A stretch of DNA of 64,000 nt from a virus (IMGVR_UViG_3300020180_000003:1-64000), one strand, 5' to 3'; positions 43,211 to 50,580 are shown, counted from the first letter of the stretch. Made by a program: numbers and translations. The notes: generated from the sequence alone by a model not told the origin.

Positions 43211-43240
43211 CAGTATACCTCGATATACTTGTTATGTCAA
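43211..43240 (-). promoter_or_regulatory. Leftward promoter with overlapping operator-like palindrome
   Basis: On the minus strand, TTGACA (43235-43240), 17 bases, TATACT (43212-43217). The palindrome arms GTATA and TATAC (43213-43228) cover the spacer and -10 box. The gene at 43205 begins six bases later. Confidence 0.75.
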
Positions 43241-43248
43241 AATGAAAG

Positions 43249-43273
43249 AAAGCCGCGAATCGATTCGCGGCTT
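43249..43273 (-). terminator. Intrinsic terminator after ssb
   Basis: AGCCGCGAAT/CGATTCGCGGCT (43251-43272) is a perfect palindromic hairpin. On the minus strand it is followed by TTCTTTCATTTT. It ends the SSB-ERF transcript just before the next promoter. Confidence 0.85.
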
Positions 43274-43294
43274 CCACCTATACACTTGCGCTAC

Positions 43295-43675
43295 TCAGAA
43301 CTGAACTTCTGCCGAAGTCTCTACACTGACGTTGTCTGTGGTGTCATTGCGTCCACTGAGGAATCGCACATTCTGCGCCTTGATTTCCAGGCCAGCGCGT
43401 GCCTCGCCAGCCTTATCCGTATAGACGTTCGGATCCTCTACTTCACCAGTCACTAACACCTTGCTGCCTTTGTGTAGGTACTGGCTCACGGTCTCGGCTT
43501 GTTTGCCCCACACAGAGACGCGAAACCACGTCGTCTTCTCTTGCCGCTCTCCGTTGGCATTGCTCCATGTACGGCTGGTTGCCATACGAAACGACGCCAC
43601 TGCTACACCACTCGGCGTGTAGCGCATTTCTGGATCGTTGCCCAGGTGCCCGATCAACGTAATCTGTTGATACAT
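43295..43675 (-). CDS. ssb: Single-stranded DNA-binding protein
   Basis: A 126-residue protein with the standard SSB start (MYQQITLIGHLGNDPEMRYT), WFRVSVWGKQAETVSQYLHKGSKVLVTGEV and a short tail. The usual acidic DDDIPF end is missing: it finishes SAEVQF, so contacts to host replication proteins may differ. Placed next to ERF, it fits a recombination and replication role. Confidence 0.95.
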   Translation of the reverse strand: MYQQITLIGHLGNDPEMRYTPSGVAVASFRMATSRTWSNANGERQEKTTWFRVSVWGKQAETVSQYLHKGSKVLVTGEVEDPNVYTDKAGEARAGLEIKAQNVRFLSGRNDTTDNVSVETSAEVQF

Positions 43676-43687
43676 GTGTTATTCTCC

Positions 43688-44527
43688 TTAAGCCGTTTCA
43701 GGCTGTGCTTCGATTTGCACCTTCGGCTTGCTGAGACAATCCTCAACGAATGCGGCAATGACAGCTTTCAGATTCGCCGGTGTGACTCTGTTGCTGAACT
43801 TGGCTTTTGCGAGTTGCGCCCAGCGATTCTGTGCGTGGTGTGTGTTGCTGCACCATTTACCGTCGATAGCCCACAGTTGCGCTGCTTGTGGTGAACTCAA
43901 CCCGGCTGCAATGGTGACGGCTTCGGTGGCGATTGCGTTATCGGATTCGGTGGCATTGGGTATCGCCTCAAAAGACTCAGCGGCGGGCGCTGGCAACGCC
44001 TTCGGTTGTTCCGGCTGACGGTGCGTAGCGTTGACGGCAGGCGGCGCTTGGCGCACTGGCTGCTGTGGACGTTGCGCTTGCTGGCGATTGCTTGCCAGTT
44101 CCACCGGTGCGCTTTCACCGTCTGGATCTTCACCACCGGCACCGACAACGAATAGCTTGATCAGAAATGTCTTAGTGGCATAGGTGATTGCTTTCGTCAA
44201 CGCCTTGTCTGCGTTGCCGTAGTCGATACCTTCAGCGATCCAACGACTGGTAAACGTGTCGCCATCAGCGCAGCAAATGTGCATATCGAATTCGACTTTA
44301 CACCGTGTCATTTTGCCTTCTGTTACAGTTTCGTAGTTCGCTATTGACGGGATAACACAGACGCCGAACTCAGCCATTGCTTTGCCGATAGCCTCTAGCG
44401 CCGTGTCACTAGTGATGTATCGGTAGTCGCTTTGCTTGTTGTGTCCATCCTTGGGCAGGCTGCGAACCTTGCCCATCACCTGGGCAATGCGTCCGAACAA
44501 TTTGCCGTTGTTAACTTCCTCTGTCAT
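43688..44527 (-). CDS. erf: ERF-family single-strand annealing recombinase
   Basis: A 279-residue protein. Residues about 1-150 show the ERF core: DYRYITSDTALEAIGKAMAEFG, then GIDYGNADKALTKAITYATKTFL, and AGGEDPDGE. The middle is Gln/Pro-rich and the end helical. These proteins bind and pair single strands and help phage recombination or circularisation. Adjacent to SSB. Confidence 0.9.
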   Translation of the reverse strand: MTEEVNNGKLFGRIAQVMGKVRSLPKDGHNKQSDYRYITSDTALEAIGKAMAEFGVCVIPSIANYETVTEGKMTRCKVEFDMHICCADGDTFTSRWIAEGIDYGNADKALTKAITYATKTFLIKLFVVGAGGEDPDGESAPVELASNRQQAQRPQQPVRQAPPAVNATHRQPEQPKALPAPAAESFEAIPNATESDNAIATEAVTIAAGLSSPQAAQLWAIDGKWCSNTHHAQNRWAQLAKAKFSNRVTPANLKAVIAAFVEDCLSKPKVQIEAQPETA

Positions 44528-44658
44528 AACTGTTCCTTCTGCCGGTTACGGTGACGGCGCACCAGGTTGTAACGTGCTGCGTTTTGCAGCAATGCACCGG
44601 CTGCGCTTCGAGTCGCACTGTGGGCAGGCCATACTGCCACCGGTGTTTTGTTTACCAC
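44524..44658 (-). CDS. Possible small basic protein (44 aa) before ERF
   Basis: A frame from GTG at 44658 overlaps the stop of the gene to its right and ends with TGA overlapping the ERF ATG. It contains NAARYNLVRRHRNRQKEQL. A different frame from an internal ATG would give a 28-aa peptide with CPQC. The coupling favours the first but neither is secure. Confidence 0.35.
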   Translation of the reverse strand: MVNKTPVAVWPAHSATRSAAGALLQNAARYNLVRRHRNRQKEQL

Positions 44659-45029
44659 TGCTCGATATCTGCGTGATCGTACTGACCTTCGTATGATCTG
44701 CCGCGCTGGTGGCCCGTCAGGACATATCCATGCTGCGCTAGGTTGGATTGAATAAACACTGTCGGCGCAACAGCGAATTCGCTAGTAATATGGCGATCTA
44801 GGTGCTGGATGATCACCTCGTTCGTGTGGTCGCCACCCGTGACATTCGGGTAGAATTCCAACAATATCGTTGTCGTTTTCGGGTACTGCTGGATGGAAAT
44901 ATCCAGCGCCCCGCCTTCTACTTCCAGGTTGTTAACCTGTGTATGGACATAAGGTACGCCGTGCTGACTCTCACACCGGCGTATCGTGGACTGGTAGTTG
45001 CGTTTGTATAGCGAGATCGTGTTACTCAT
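44652..45029 (-). CDS. Hypothetical protein, recombination cluster
   Basis: A 125-residue alpha/beta protein beginning MSNTISLYKRNYQSTIRRC. It overlaps the upstream stop (ATGA). No family motif is clear. Its place beside ERF suggests a role in DNA metabolism but the sequence does not show it. Confidence 0.62.
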   Translation of the reverse strand: MSNTISLYKRNYQSTIRRCESQHGVPYVHTQVNNLEVEGGALDISIQQYPKTTTILLEFYPNVTGGDHTNEVIIQHLDRHITSEFAVAPTVFIQSNLAQHGYVLTGHQRGRSYEGQYDHADIEQW

Positions 45030-45433
45030 TTGCGAATCCTGCCAAACAGGGCGAGTTGCAGGAATATGTCGGCCTCTTCTGCGTCGGCTTCCCCACTGAG
45101 AACGGCATCAAGGTGCTCCGGGTAATTCGCCGCCAGCAGTTGGAAGCCATTGATACAGGCGGTACGATCCAGAGAAAGCCAATTTCCTCCGACTTTCTTA
45201 AACGTGATCGAGCCGCCCTTGACAGCTGCCCATAATAGGCGATCCCATTCGTTGACTGCTTGTGGTACAATTGCCGGTGCCGTTTGCTTCATGCCGTAGT
45301 ACAAAAACCCAGTCGCCTCATCCTCAAATGCGCTGGACAACAATGCCAGTAGGATGTCATCGCTCACCTCCAACGACAGTCGGACGTCAAAGTCAGTTTC
45401 GATTTCAACAATGCATGGCGTTAGATCGTTCAT
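45026..45433 (-). CDS. Hypothetical protein
   Basis: A 135-residue acidic alpha/beta protein; ATG at 45433 with a GGAGAGGATC ribosome site. It ends in DIFLQLALFGRIRK. No family is recognised. It overlaps the next gene upstream by four bases. Confidence 0.62.
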   Translation of the reverse strand: MNDLTPCIVEIETDFDVRLSLEVSDDILLALLSSAFEDEATGFLYYGMKQTAPAIVPQAVNEWDRLLWAAVKGGSITFKKVGGNWLSLDRTACINGFQLLAANYPEHLDAVLSGEADAEEADIFLQLALFGRIRK

Positions 45434-45711
45434 GATCCTCTCCGTTCCTCCTGGCGCTCTGCTATTCCTGCGTCCATCGTGTACCGCTCCCAATCGCCAT
45501 CGTCAATCAAGCTGCGTATCGCCTTCGCCATCAAGTCATATTCGTTCGGTGCGCAGATCGCTGCGACTTCTGCCTCTGTGGGCCAGTCGGCTGGCGGCGT
45601 TATGACACGGAAGCTACTGCCATTGACACAGCGCCCGATTGCAATCACACGACGATTGTCGGTTGGTGTGCCTAGTCCACGGAAGGTTAAATCTGTGAAT
45701 CGGTGGCTCAT
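45430..45711 (-). CDS. Hypothetical protein
   Basis: A 93-residue protein with RVIAIGRCVNGSSFRVITPP in the first half and a helical acidic second half. It overlaps both neighbours by about four bases. Function unknown. Confidence 0.6.
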   Translation of the reverse strand: MSHRFTDLTFRGLGTPTDNRRVIAIGRCVNGSSFRVITPPADWPTEAEVAAICAPNEYDLMAKAIRSLIDDGDWERYTMDAGIAERQEERRGS

Positions 45712-45851
45712 TTTTTCTTGTCCTTTCGTTCCTGTGCGGCTTCACGTAGGAGTATTGCGGCTTCGGCGTCTTTCTCGGCTTGATCGACTTCGTCTTGCAT
45801 CGGCGGTATTGACGCCTTCTCATCTTCGGTTAGTGCTGGTGTCTTTCTCAT
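45708..45851 (-). CDS. Small Lys/Glu/Ala-rich helical protein
   Basis: A 47-residue protein with ATG at 45851 and a GGAGGC ribosome site: MRKTPALTEDEKASIPP and then a charged coiled helix ending ERKDKKK. Longer in-frame starts run into the upstream gene without a good site. Confidence 0.6.
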   Translation of the reverse strand: MRKTPALTEDEKASIPPMQDEVDQAEKDAEAAILLREAAQERKDKKK

Positions 45852-46051
45852 TCGCCTGCCTCCCACATCGCAGTACGGTACGCCCGCTGTCCAGCGAATT
45901 CCCAACCGGCCAGTTGGCGAGGTGTCCAATCCTTACTAGGTATGAACCCTAGACGATGGCACTCTTTGCCTAGCGCAAAATCGTCAACGGGTGCGACATA
46001 ATTCTTGTGGCTTGACTCACGTTTGATGTTTTGCAGAGTTGCTTCTGTCAT
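45848..46051 (-). CDS. Small protein, unknown
   Basis: A 67-residue protein with a CAGGAGATTATAAC ribosome site. It has LGKECHRLGFIPSKDWTPRQLAGWEFAGQRA. It is the first gene after the promoter at 46138-46166, behind a leader hairpin. Function unknown. Confidence 0.6.
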   Translation of the reverse strand: MTEATLQNIKRESSHKNYVAPVDDFALGKECHRLGFIPSKDWTPRQLAGWEFAGQRAYRTAMWEAGE

Positions 46052-46081
46052 GTTATAATCTCCTGTGTGTGTGGTTGTAAC

Positions 46082-46114
46082 GAGCGCCCGTCTGTTTGTA
46101 GCAGATTGGGCGCT
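46082..46114 (-). promoter_or_regulatory. Leader hairpin in the 46051 transcript
   Basis: AGCGCCC (46083-46089) pairs with GGGCGCT (46108-46114), with an inner GTCTG/CAGAT extension. It lies in the 5' leader between promoter and start codon. No T run follows on the minus strand, so control of translation or stability is likelier than termination. Confidence 0.5.
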
Positions 46115-46137
46115 TTACGTTTTTGTGGTAGATACCT

Positions 46138-46169
46138 AGTTTACCATACGTCTTGCCATTTGTCAAGTA
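46138..46169 (-). promoter_or_regulatory. Leftward sigma70-like promoter
   Basis: Minus strand: TTGACA (46161-46166), 17 bases, TAAACT (46138-46143). The -35 region is embedded in TACTTGACAAATGGCAA, which is identical to the -35 region of the rightward promoter at 47049-47065, pointing to a shared regulator. Confidence 0.8.
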
Positions 46170-46217
46170 GCAATGTAGAAGTCACCCCACATCCGCAAAC
46201 AGAGGCGTATGTTAATC

Positions 46218-46478
46218 TCATCGCGCCAGCAGCATCACCGCGCAAAGAGAACCCACCGTCATAATGAATAAACAGGCAGTCATCAGCTTCCACCGGTGTG
46301 CCTCAGCAGCGTGTCGGCCAGCCGCTTGGCACAGGCGCAAGTCACGCGCCATGAGTTCACGGACGCGTGACTTTAATCGTGTGTTCTCTAGTAGCGCGTC
46401 GTTCAACTCTCTCATCGCATTGCTAGATTCTGCGCAGATGTGCGCTGGCGTGCGTGTGCCTACCCACAATTCTCGCAT
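46218..46478 (-). CDS. Small single-TM protein with coiled coil
   Basis: An 86-residue protein; ATG at 46478 with a GGAGGCACA ribosome site. A helical, charged N-terminal part is followed by a C-terminal transmembrane helix (LMTACLFIMTVGSLCAVMLLA). Probably a membrane-tethered coiled coil with the N terminus inside. Function unknown. Confidence 0.62.
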   Translation of the reverse strand: MRELWVGTRTPAHICAESSNAMRELNDALLENTRLKSRVRELMARDLRLCQAAGRHAAEAHRWKLMTACLFIMTVGSLCAVMLLAR

Positions 46479-46702
46479 TGTGCCTCCGCTTCTTTGACGC
46501 GCACTGCCGGTTGGATACTCATGCCGGTAGCGCAGATTATCCGATAGAGCGCCGGTCCTGATGGCCTGCGATCCTGGCTGATGTAGCGACTAACAGCGCT
46601 TTCTGATAGTCTGCACCGCTTCGCTAATTCCGCAGCTGTTATCTCGTGTTCTTCCAGGTAGGCCACGAGGTGCGCCGATACCTGTTGTCCAATGTCTGTC
46701 AT
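46460..46702 (-). CDS. XRE/Cro-type helix-turn-helix regulator
   Basis: An 80-residue protein with a standard Cro/CI helix-turn-helix: EEHEITAAELAKRCRLSESAVSRYISQDRRPSG. It is placed just behind the leftward early promoter, so it is the best candidate for the regulator of the divergent promoters. The last residues (QCENCG) may bind zinc. Confidence 0.82.
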   Translation of the reverse strand: MTDIGQQVSAHLVAYLEEHEITAAELAKRCRLSESAVSRYISQDRRPSGPALYRIICATGMSIQPAVRVKEAEAQCENCG

Positions 46703-46965
46703 TATTCGCCTGCCTCCAATTCGATTTCAAACTCAAAGGGTTCTACCTTTTTGGAGTTGTCGAAATTCTCCAAAAAGGTACCGACGATCTTTGGCGTCGG
46801 TACTGATACTCCAATACATTCGCCAATCGGAAAAACATCAATAGACACAATGTCTACAGTGACATCCCCGCCAACAGCATCGCGTATGGCTCTGTTGATA
46901 GGACACCACTTTATGTTCATTTTGCAACCAGCGTCAATATGATCCTGCGTCACTTTGATAATCAT
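46702..46965 (-). CDS. Hypothetical protein, first leftward early gene
   Basis: An 87-residue protein starting MIIKVTQDHIDAGC, then an alpha/beta region with NRAIRDAVGGDVTVDI. It ends at the start of the XRE gene. It starts about 40 bases from the leftward early promoter. Function unknown. Confidence 0.65.
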   Translation of the reverse strand: MIIKVTQDHIDAGCKMNIKWCPINRAIRDAVGGDVTVDIVSIDVFPIGECIGVSVPTPKIVGTFLENFDNSKKVEPFEFEIELEAGE

Positions 46966-47003
46966 TGAAAATCTCCTTTTTGTTTTATATATGTGTCATC
47001 CGC

Positions 47004-47032
47004 ATATTAGCATGGATATTGCCGAATGTCAA
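47004..47032 (-). promoter_or_regulatory. Leftward early promoter
   Basis: Minus strand: TTGACA (47027-47032), 17 bases, TAATAT (47004-47009), reading to the gene at 46965. With the rightward promoter at 47052 it forms a divergent pair; the two -35 boxes are only 19 bases apart. Confidence 0.85.
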
Positions 47033-47048
47033 GCATTATCCATTTTGG

Positions 47049-47080
47049 TACTTGACAAATGGCAACGGATGTGATAGACT
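47049..47080 (+). promoter_or_regulatory. Rightward early promoter
   Basis: TTGACA (47052-47057), 17 bases, TAGACT (47075-47080), ahead of the gene at 47130. The -35 region shares a 17-base word with the promoter at 46153-46169. Confidence 0.82.
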
Positions 47081-47129
47081 AGATACATCGAACAAAATTG
47101 TATAATTCAGAGGAAGGGACATAATTACT

Positions 47130-47360
47130 ATGTTTATTGAAACTTTTGACGGGGAACTAGTGAATCTGGATCGTGTTGGGATTATCCGTGTCAGCCCCCG
47201 CGGCACCGAGTCGGAGGTAATGGCGTGTATGGGGGCGCTCGACCGCGACGGTGATGAGATAAGTTATCAATTGTTCCGGGGCACAGGAGAGGCGTGTAAG
47301 GCATACATGACGGCTCTCAAAGAGCGCCTGCGTGGCTGGGATCGCTGGATGAAGTTGTAA
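47130..47360 (+). CDS. Small protein, first rightward early gene
   Basis: A 76-residue alpha/beta protein with a GAGGAAGGG ribosome site. It looks like a small beta sheet followed by a helix (EACKAYMTALKERLRGW). Function unknown. Early expression is inferred from its position behind the promoter. Confidence 0.7.
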   Translation: MFIETFDGELVNLDRVGIIRVSPRGTESEVMACMGALDRDGDEISYQLFRGTGEACKAYMTALKERLRGWDRWMKL

Positions 47361-47569
47361 TGGCAATTACCACATGCGGATATGACCCCACAAAGATGGC
47401 AGACCATTTTACCATCACTCAGTTGGAGGAAATGCTCCATAGACGGCGTGACGACCCAGATAACCGGGCAAAAAAGCCTGGTATCTATTTGTTCGACAAA
47501 AAAACCAATAAGCGGATCGACAACATTACTTGGGCAATCTACTACAAAACGAAAACGAAGGGGACATAA
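47360..47569 (+). CDS. Small basic protein
   Basis: A 69-residue basic protein overlapping the previous stop by one base (TAATG). It contains TITQLEEMLHRRRDDPDNRAK and KPGIYLFDKKTNKR. No family is recognised. Confidence 0.62.
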   Translation: MAITTCGYDPTKMADHFTITQLEEMLHRRRDDPDNRAKKPGIYLFDKKTNKRIDNITWAIYYKTKTKGT

Positions 47570-47571
47570 AC

Positions 47572-47832
47572 ATGGCAAAGAAAAAAGCACCGCCACTGAA
47601 TAAGCCATTTGGTAGAACTGCTCGACAGGAGCTAGTGGCCGCTGCACAATTGAAGCTGCTTATTTGGCGGCGAGACGGGCAAACTGCCACACCGGGAGAC
47701 GCAATAGAGTCTGTTGTCGACGGCAGTCAACCCAACACGTTGGGCGGTATGATGAAAATCTATGTCTTGGGATTAAACGCCACCGGTTGGCGTAGAATCG
47801 AATGTGAAATAGAGAGAGAGGCGGCAAAATGA
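47572..47832 (+). CDS. Small basic protein
   Basis: An 86-residue protein with ATG at 47572 and a GGGGACATAAAC ribosome site; it begins MAKKKAPPLNKPFG. It overlaps the nucleotidyltransferase start (ATGA). Perhaps a partner of that enzyme. Confidence 0.65.
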   Translation: MAKKKAPPLNKPFGRTARQELVAAAQLKLLIWRRDGQTATPGDAIESVVDGSQPNTLGGMMKIYVLGLNATGWRRIECEIEREAAK

Positions 47833-48341
47833 TCGAAAAATACCCATACTTTGAGATGCACAGGATCTCCGTTGGATTAGTGCAACGGCTGCTCCCCGCC
47901 TGTGTACGTATCGAAGTCGTGGGCAGTATTCGCCGCAGGGAGGCGGAGATTGGCGACATCAAGATTATCGTCATCCCACACACCCCGCTAGATGCGCTAC
48001 TTGCATCCCTGCAAGTATCGTTCCTAAAAAACGATGCTCAGCACAAACAATTTCTGTTTTCTGAAAATAGGCGTCGGCGTGGACAGGTGTACCAGGCCGA
48101 AATACTCCTGCAACGTGACCCGGCGACGTGGGGCATCAATATGCTGTTGCACACCGGTGCCGCCGATTTCAACCATCAGATGATGATACCGAAGCGAAGC
48201 GGCGGACTGATGCCGAATGATTTCCAAATACGCGAGCGTCGCGTATGGTTTGGAGGGTTGGCGCTGGACACGCCGACAGAGGAAAGTATTTTCGAGTTAT
48301 GGGGGATGGAATGGATCGCTCCAGAGGATCGCCATGATTGA
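47829..48341 (+). CDS. PolX/Pol-beta-type nucleotidyltransferase with altered active site
   Basis: A 170-residue protein with the palm pattern of family X enzymes: VVGSIRRREAEIGDIKIIV (Gly32-Ser33, Asp43) and YQAEILLQRDPATWGINM, then a TGAADFNHQMM that matches the Pol-beta palm. The three usual metal acids are Asp, Asp and Asp. Here the second is Lys45 (GDIK) and the third is Glu91. It may be inactive, or may have a different substrate. The fingers and 8-kDa domains are missing. Confidence 0.82.
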   Translation: MIEKYPYFEMHRISVGLVQRLLPACVRIEVVGSIRRREAEIGDIKIIVIPHTPLDALLASLQVSFLKNDAQHKQFLFSENRRRRGQVYQAEILLQRDPATWGINMLLHTGAADFNHQMMIPKRSGGLMPNDFQIRERRVWFGGLALDTPTEESIFELWGMEWIAPEDRHD

Positions 48342-48492
48342 CTTAACCGAACTTTTGCGCCACCTAGCGCAATCGTCACAGCCCGTCAAGATGCAATGCG
48401 CAGGCTGTGACGGCTGGTTTCATTCGCGGATCATGGGCAGAGACGGGATTGGTCGGTGCAAAAAGTGTAACGAGAATCAGGAGGTGCTATGA
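48334..48492 (+). CDS. Small zinc-ribbon protein, copy A
   Basis: A 52-residue protein with CAGCDGWF and CKKCNENQ, a four-Cys ribbon. The first 80 bases are almost identical to those of the gene at 51638, so one arose by duplication. It overlaps the end of the nucleotidyltransferase gene. Confidence 0.72.
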   Translation: MIDLTELLRHLAQSSQPVKMQCAGCDGWFHSRIMGRDGIGRCKKCNENQEVL

Positions 48493-48824
48493 CCATGACT
48501 GAATCAGTAATCAGAATCAGCGACATGCCAGCAACGCCGATGGATGAAGAGGGCGACTTCATCCACGAGTATACGACCGCTGGTATATTCGTCAAGCCCG
48601 ATCCGCCTGACGAGGGCTGGGGGTGTTCGTTTGGGGCGTGGTACGAGAATCCAGTCTACCTTAAAGGGTTTGACTCCTCGTTCGACGCTTGGGCTTTTGT
48701 TGTGGCAGCTACCGGAATCAATCCAACTGCCGGCAGTCCAGATAAATTTAATCAATGGACAAAGAGGCCGCAACCAGACACGGCGGGAATGGTGGCCGAG
48801 CCGGAACAAATGAGGCTGATGTGA
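48489..48824 (+). CDS. Hypothetical protein
   Basis: A 111-residue acidic protein with a strong GGAGGTGCT ribosome site. Aromatic-rich middle (GWGCSFGAWYENPVYLKGFDS). No family is recognised. It overlaps the next start. Confidence 0.62.
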   Translation: MTMTESVIRISDMPATPMDEEGDFIHEYTTAGIFVKPDPPDEGWGCSFGAWYENPVYLKGFDSSFDAWAFVVAATGINPTAGSPDKFNQWTKRPQPDTAGMVAEPEQMRLM

Positions 48825-49006
48825 GAACTCGCGACAAACGTCCAACCGGCTGCGAGTCCACCAGCCACGACCACGACGATTGCCGCGGCGAACTGTGGCA
48901 GTGTGAGAAGTGCGGCAAACAGGTGTGCTACGCCGATGGCACCGACAACGACCCGGAAATATGCGACGCGTGTTGGAATGAGAAACACAAAGGGGACATA
49001 AAATGA
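48821..49006 (+). CDS. Small zinc-ribbon protein
   Basis: GTG at 48821 overlaps the previous stop (GTGA) and gives 61 residues; an ATG at 48755 would overlap the previous gene deeply. Contains WQCEKCGKQVC and ICDACWNEKH, a four-Cys zinc ribbon. Possible nucleic-acid or protein adaptor. Confidence 0.66.
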   Translation: MRTRDKRPTGCESTSHDHDDCRGELWQCEKCGKQVCYADGTDNDPEICDACWNEKHKGDIK

Positions 49007-49323
49007 ACAATGTCAAAATAGCAATCGCCGCTGTCGGCCTAGTAGTCCTGCTGATATGGCTTGCTGTTGAAGCACAGGCCCAGGCAGTCTGCGCAACCCA
49101 GCCGGACGGTAGCGTGTTGTGTTGCGTAACCCAGCCGGATGGCTCTCAACTATGCATGAGCAGTATCAGCAGCACACTGACGCCGTTCGTGCCAACCAGC
49201 ACGCCGGTGCCGACAGCGCAGCCCACACTGACGCCCACGCCGGTGCCAACAGTGGTGATACGTCCGTGGAAGAGATTCGTTTATTTGCCAATAGTCAATC
49301 GTCAAGAATTGAGTCGCGATTAA
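49003..49323 (+). CDS. Secreted Thr/Pro-rich protein ending in YLPIVNR
   Basis: A 106-residue protein. Signal peptide: MNNVK and a hydrophobic core (IAIAAVGLVVLLIWLAV), then a tandem (V/L)CxTQPDGSxLC repeat. Next comes a Thr/Pro linker (PTSTPVPTAQPTLTPTPVP) and a C-terminal RFVYLPIVNR. This linker plus terminal YLPI motif is, to my knowledge, common in Chloroflexota exported proteins. It may be shown on the cell surface. Its role in infection is unknown. Confidence 0.75.
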   Translation: MNNVKIAIAAVGLVVLLIWLAVEAQAQAVCATQPDGSVLCCVTQPDGSQLCMSSISSTLTPFVPTSTPVPTAQPTLTPTPVPTVVIRPWKRFVYLPIVNRQELSRD

Positions 49324-49360
49324 GCCGCGGACGTGCTGCACTGAGAGCGAGGATCGAGAG

Positions 49361-49609
49361 ATGAATGGAAAATTGCCACCACCAGTTTGGGAAGATGGCT
49401 ACCCAGCCAATCTGTCCGCCACAATCGAGGATTCTCTGATGTGGATGAGGGCGCACCGAGACTACATCGCCACTATCTGTCGAATCAACCGCAGTGCTAA
49501 GGCGAGCATCGCTGATAATCTGCAGCGCATAGAGCAATGCATCGAGTTCATGGAGTCCTACCTACCAGACGCGGAAAGCCACATCGAGAAAATCATCGAA
49601 TCAGCCTAG
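49361..49609 (+). CDS. Small helical protein
   Basis: An 82-residue helical protein with a GATCGAGAG ribosome site: SATIEDSLMWMRAHRDYIA and IEQCIEFMESYL. No family is recognised. The stretch to the next gene (49610-49755) shows nothing that I can name. Confidence 0.62.
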   Translation: MNGKLPPPVWEDGYPANLSATIEDSLMWMRAHRDYIATICRINRSAKASIADNLQRIEQCIEFMESYLPDAESHIEKIIESA

Positions 49610-49755
49610 TCGCTTCACGGTCGCCGCCGCCTGCAACATGCTGCAACGTCGCACCCCGCAGGCTATCGACCATCAATCCACCGGCGAAGGCGGGCAGTCG
49701 GGTAGCTCACACTCTTATTTGGAACGAGCCTGTTCTGGTCCAATCAAGGAAAATC

Positions 49756-50580
49756 ATGAACAACAAAACCAATGGTATGCGCGCAAACCTAGCTGGCGCA
49801 AACCTATGGGGTAAAAACCTAGTTGGCGCTAACCTAGTCGGTGCGAAACTGCGGGGCGCTGATCTAGGGAGCGCTTTGCTGGATGGCGCGAATCTGCGGG
49901 ATGCGGATCTAGGGGGCGCTTCTCTGTGGAATTCTCGCCTAGAGGGTGCCGATCTAAAAGGTGCCAATCTAGTCGGTACCGATCTAGTCGGTACCATTCT
50001 GACGGGTGCAAATCTAGAGGGTGCCAATCTGTCGGGTGCCAATCTGGAAGGTTCGGATCTGACGGGTGCCAATCTGGTCGGTGCCAAGCTAGTTGGCGCT
50101 AACCTAGTCGGTGCGAAACTACGGGGCACCAATCTGGAGTGTGCCAATCTGTTCGGTGCCAATCTGGAGGGTGCCAATCTGGAGTGTGCCAATCTGTTCG
50201 GTGCCAATCTGGAGGGTGCCAATCTGGAGTGTGCCAATCTGGAGGGTGCCAATCTAGTCGGTGCCAATCTGTCGGGTGCGGATATGTCGGGCGCGGCTCT
50301 AGAAGGTTCGGATCTGACGGGCACTGTTCTAGAAAATGTCAAAAATATTATTATAGCGGGTACCGATCCCCGCGGGCATCTATTCTATGGCTCCATTGAC
50401 AAGAACGGATGCCTGATCGTAAAAGCCGGTTGCCGGAAATTCGCTGGCGTGGATGCTGCGAATATGCACTGGCGGGTTCGACATCATGACGATCCAGTAC
50501 TCCACGCGGCTTGCCTGGATCTGGTTAGTGAGATCGAAGAAAAAGCTGCTCGCAATGGGTGGCAGCTTAACCCCAATTAG
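49756..50580 (+). CDS. Pentapeptide-repeat protein
   Basis: A 274-residue protein; ATG at 49756 has an AAGGA site. From about residue 10 to 190 it is made of A(N/D)LxG pentapeptides, nearly 40 in a row, which fold into a right-handed beta helix. Then a 75-residue tail with YGSIDKNGCLIVKAGCRKFAG. DNA-like pentapeptide proteins can bind gyrase or shield DNA-acting enzymes, but most have unknown roles. The DNA is highly repetitive (GGTGCCAATCT units). Confidence 0.88.
   Translation: MNNKTNGMRANLAGANLWGKNLVGANLVGAKLRGADLGSALLDGANLRDADLGGASLWNSRLEGADLKGANLVGTDLVGTILTGANLEGANLSGANLEGSDLTGANLVGAKLVGANLVGAKLRGTNLECANLFGANLEGANLECANLFGANLEGANLECANLEGANLVGANLSGADMSGAALEGSDLTGTVLENVKNIIIAGTDPRGHLFYGSIDKNGCLIVKAGCRKFAGVDAANMHWRVRHHDDPVLHAACLDLVSEIEEKAARNGWQLNPN

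Noticed and set aside
49119-49364. 81-codon frame overlapping the secreted protein gene
   Set aside because: Composition (Ala/Asp/His repeats) reflects the Thr/Pro-coding repeats read in another frame, although its stop overlaps the next ATG.
49707-50342. 211-codon minus-strand frame opposite the pentapeptide gene
   Set aside because: A shadow of the repeats (RLAPxRLAP); no ribosome site or context.
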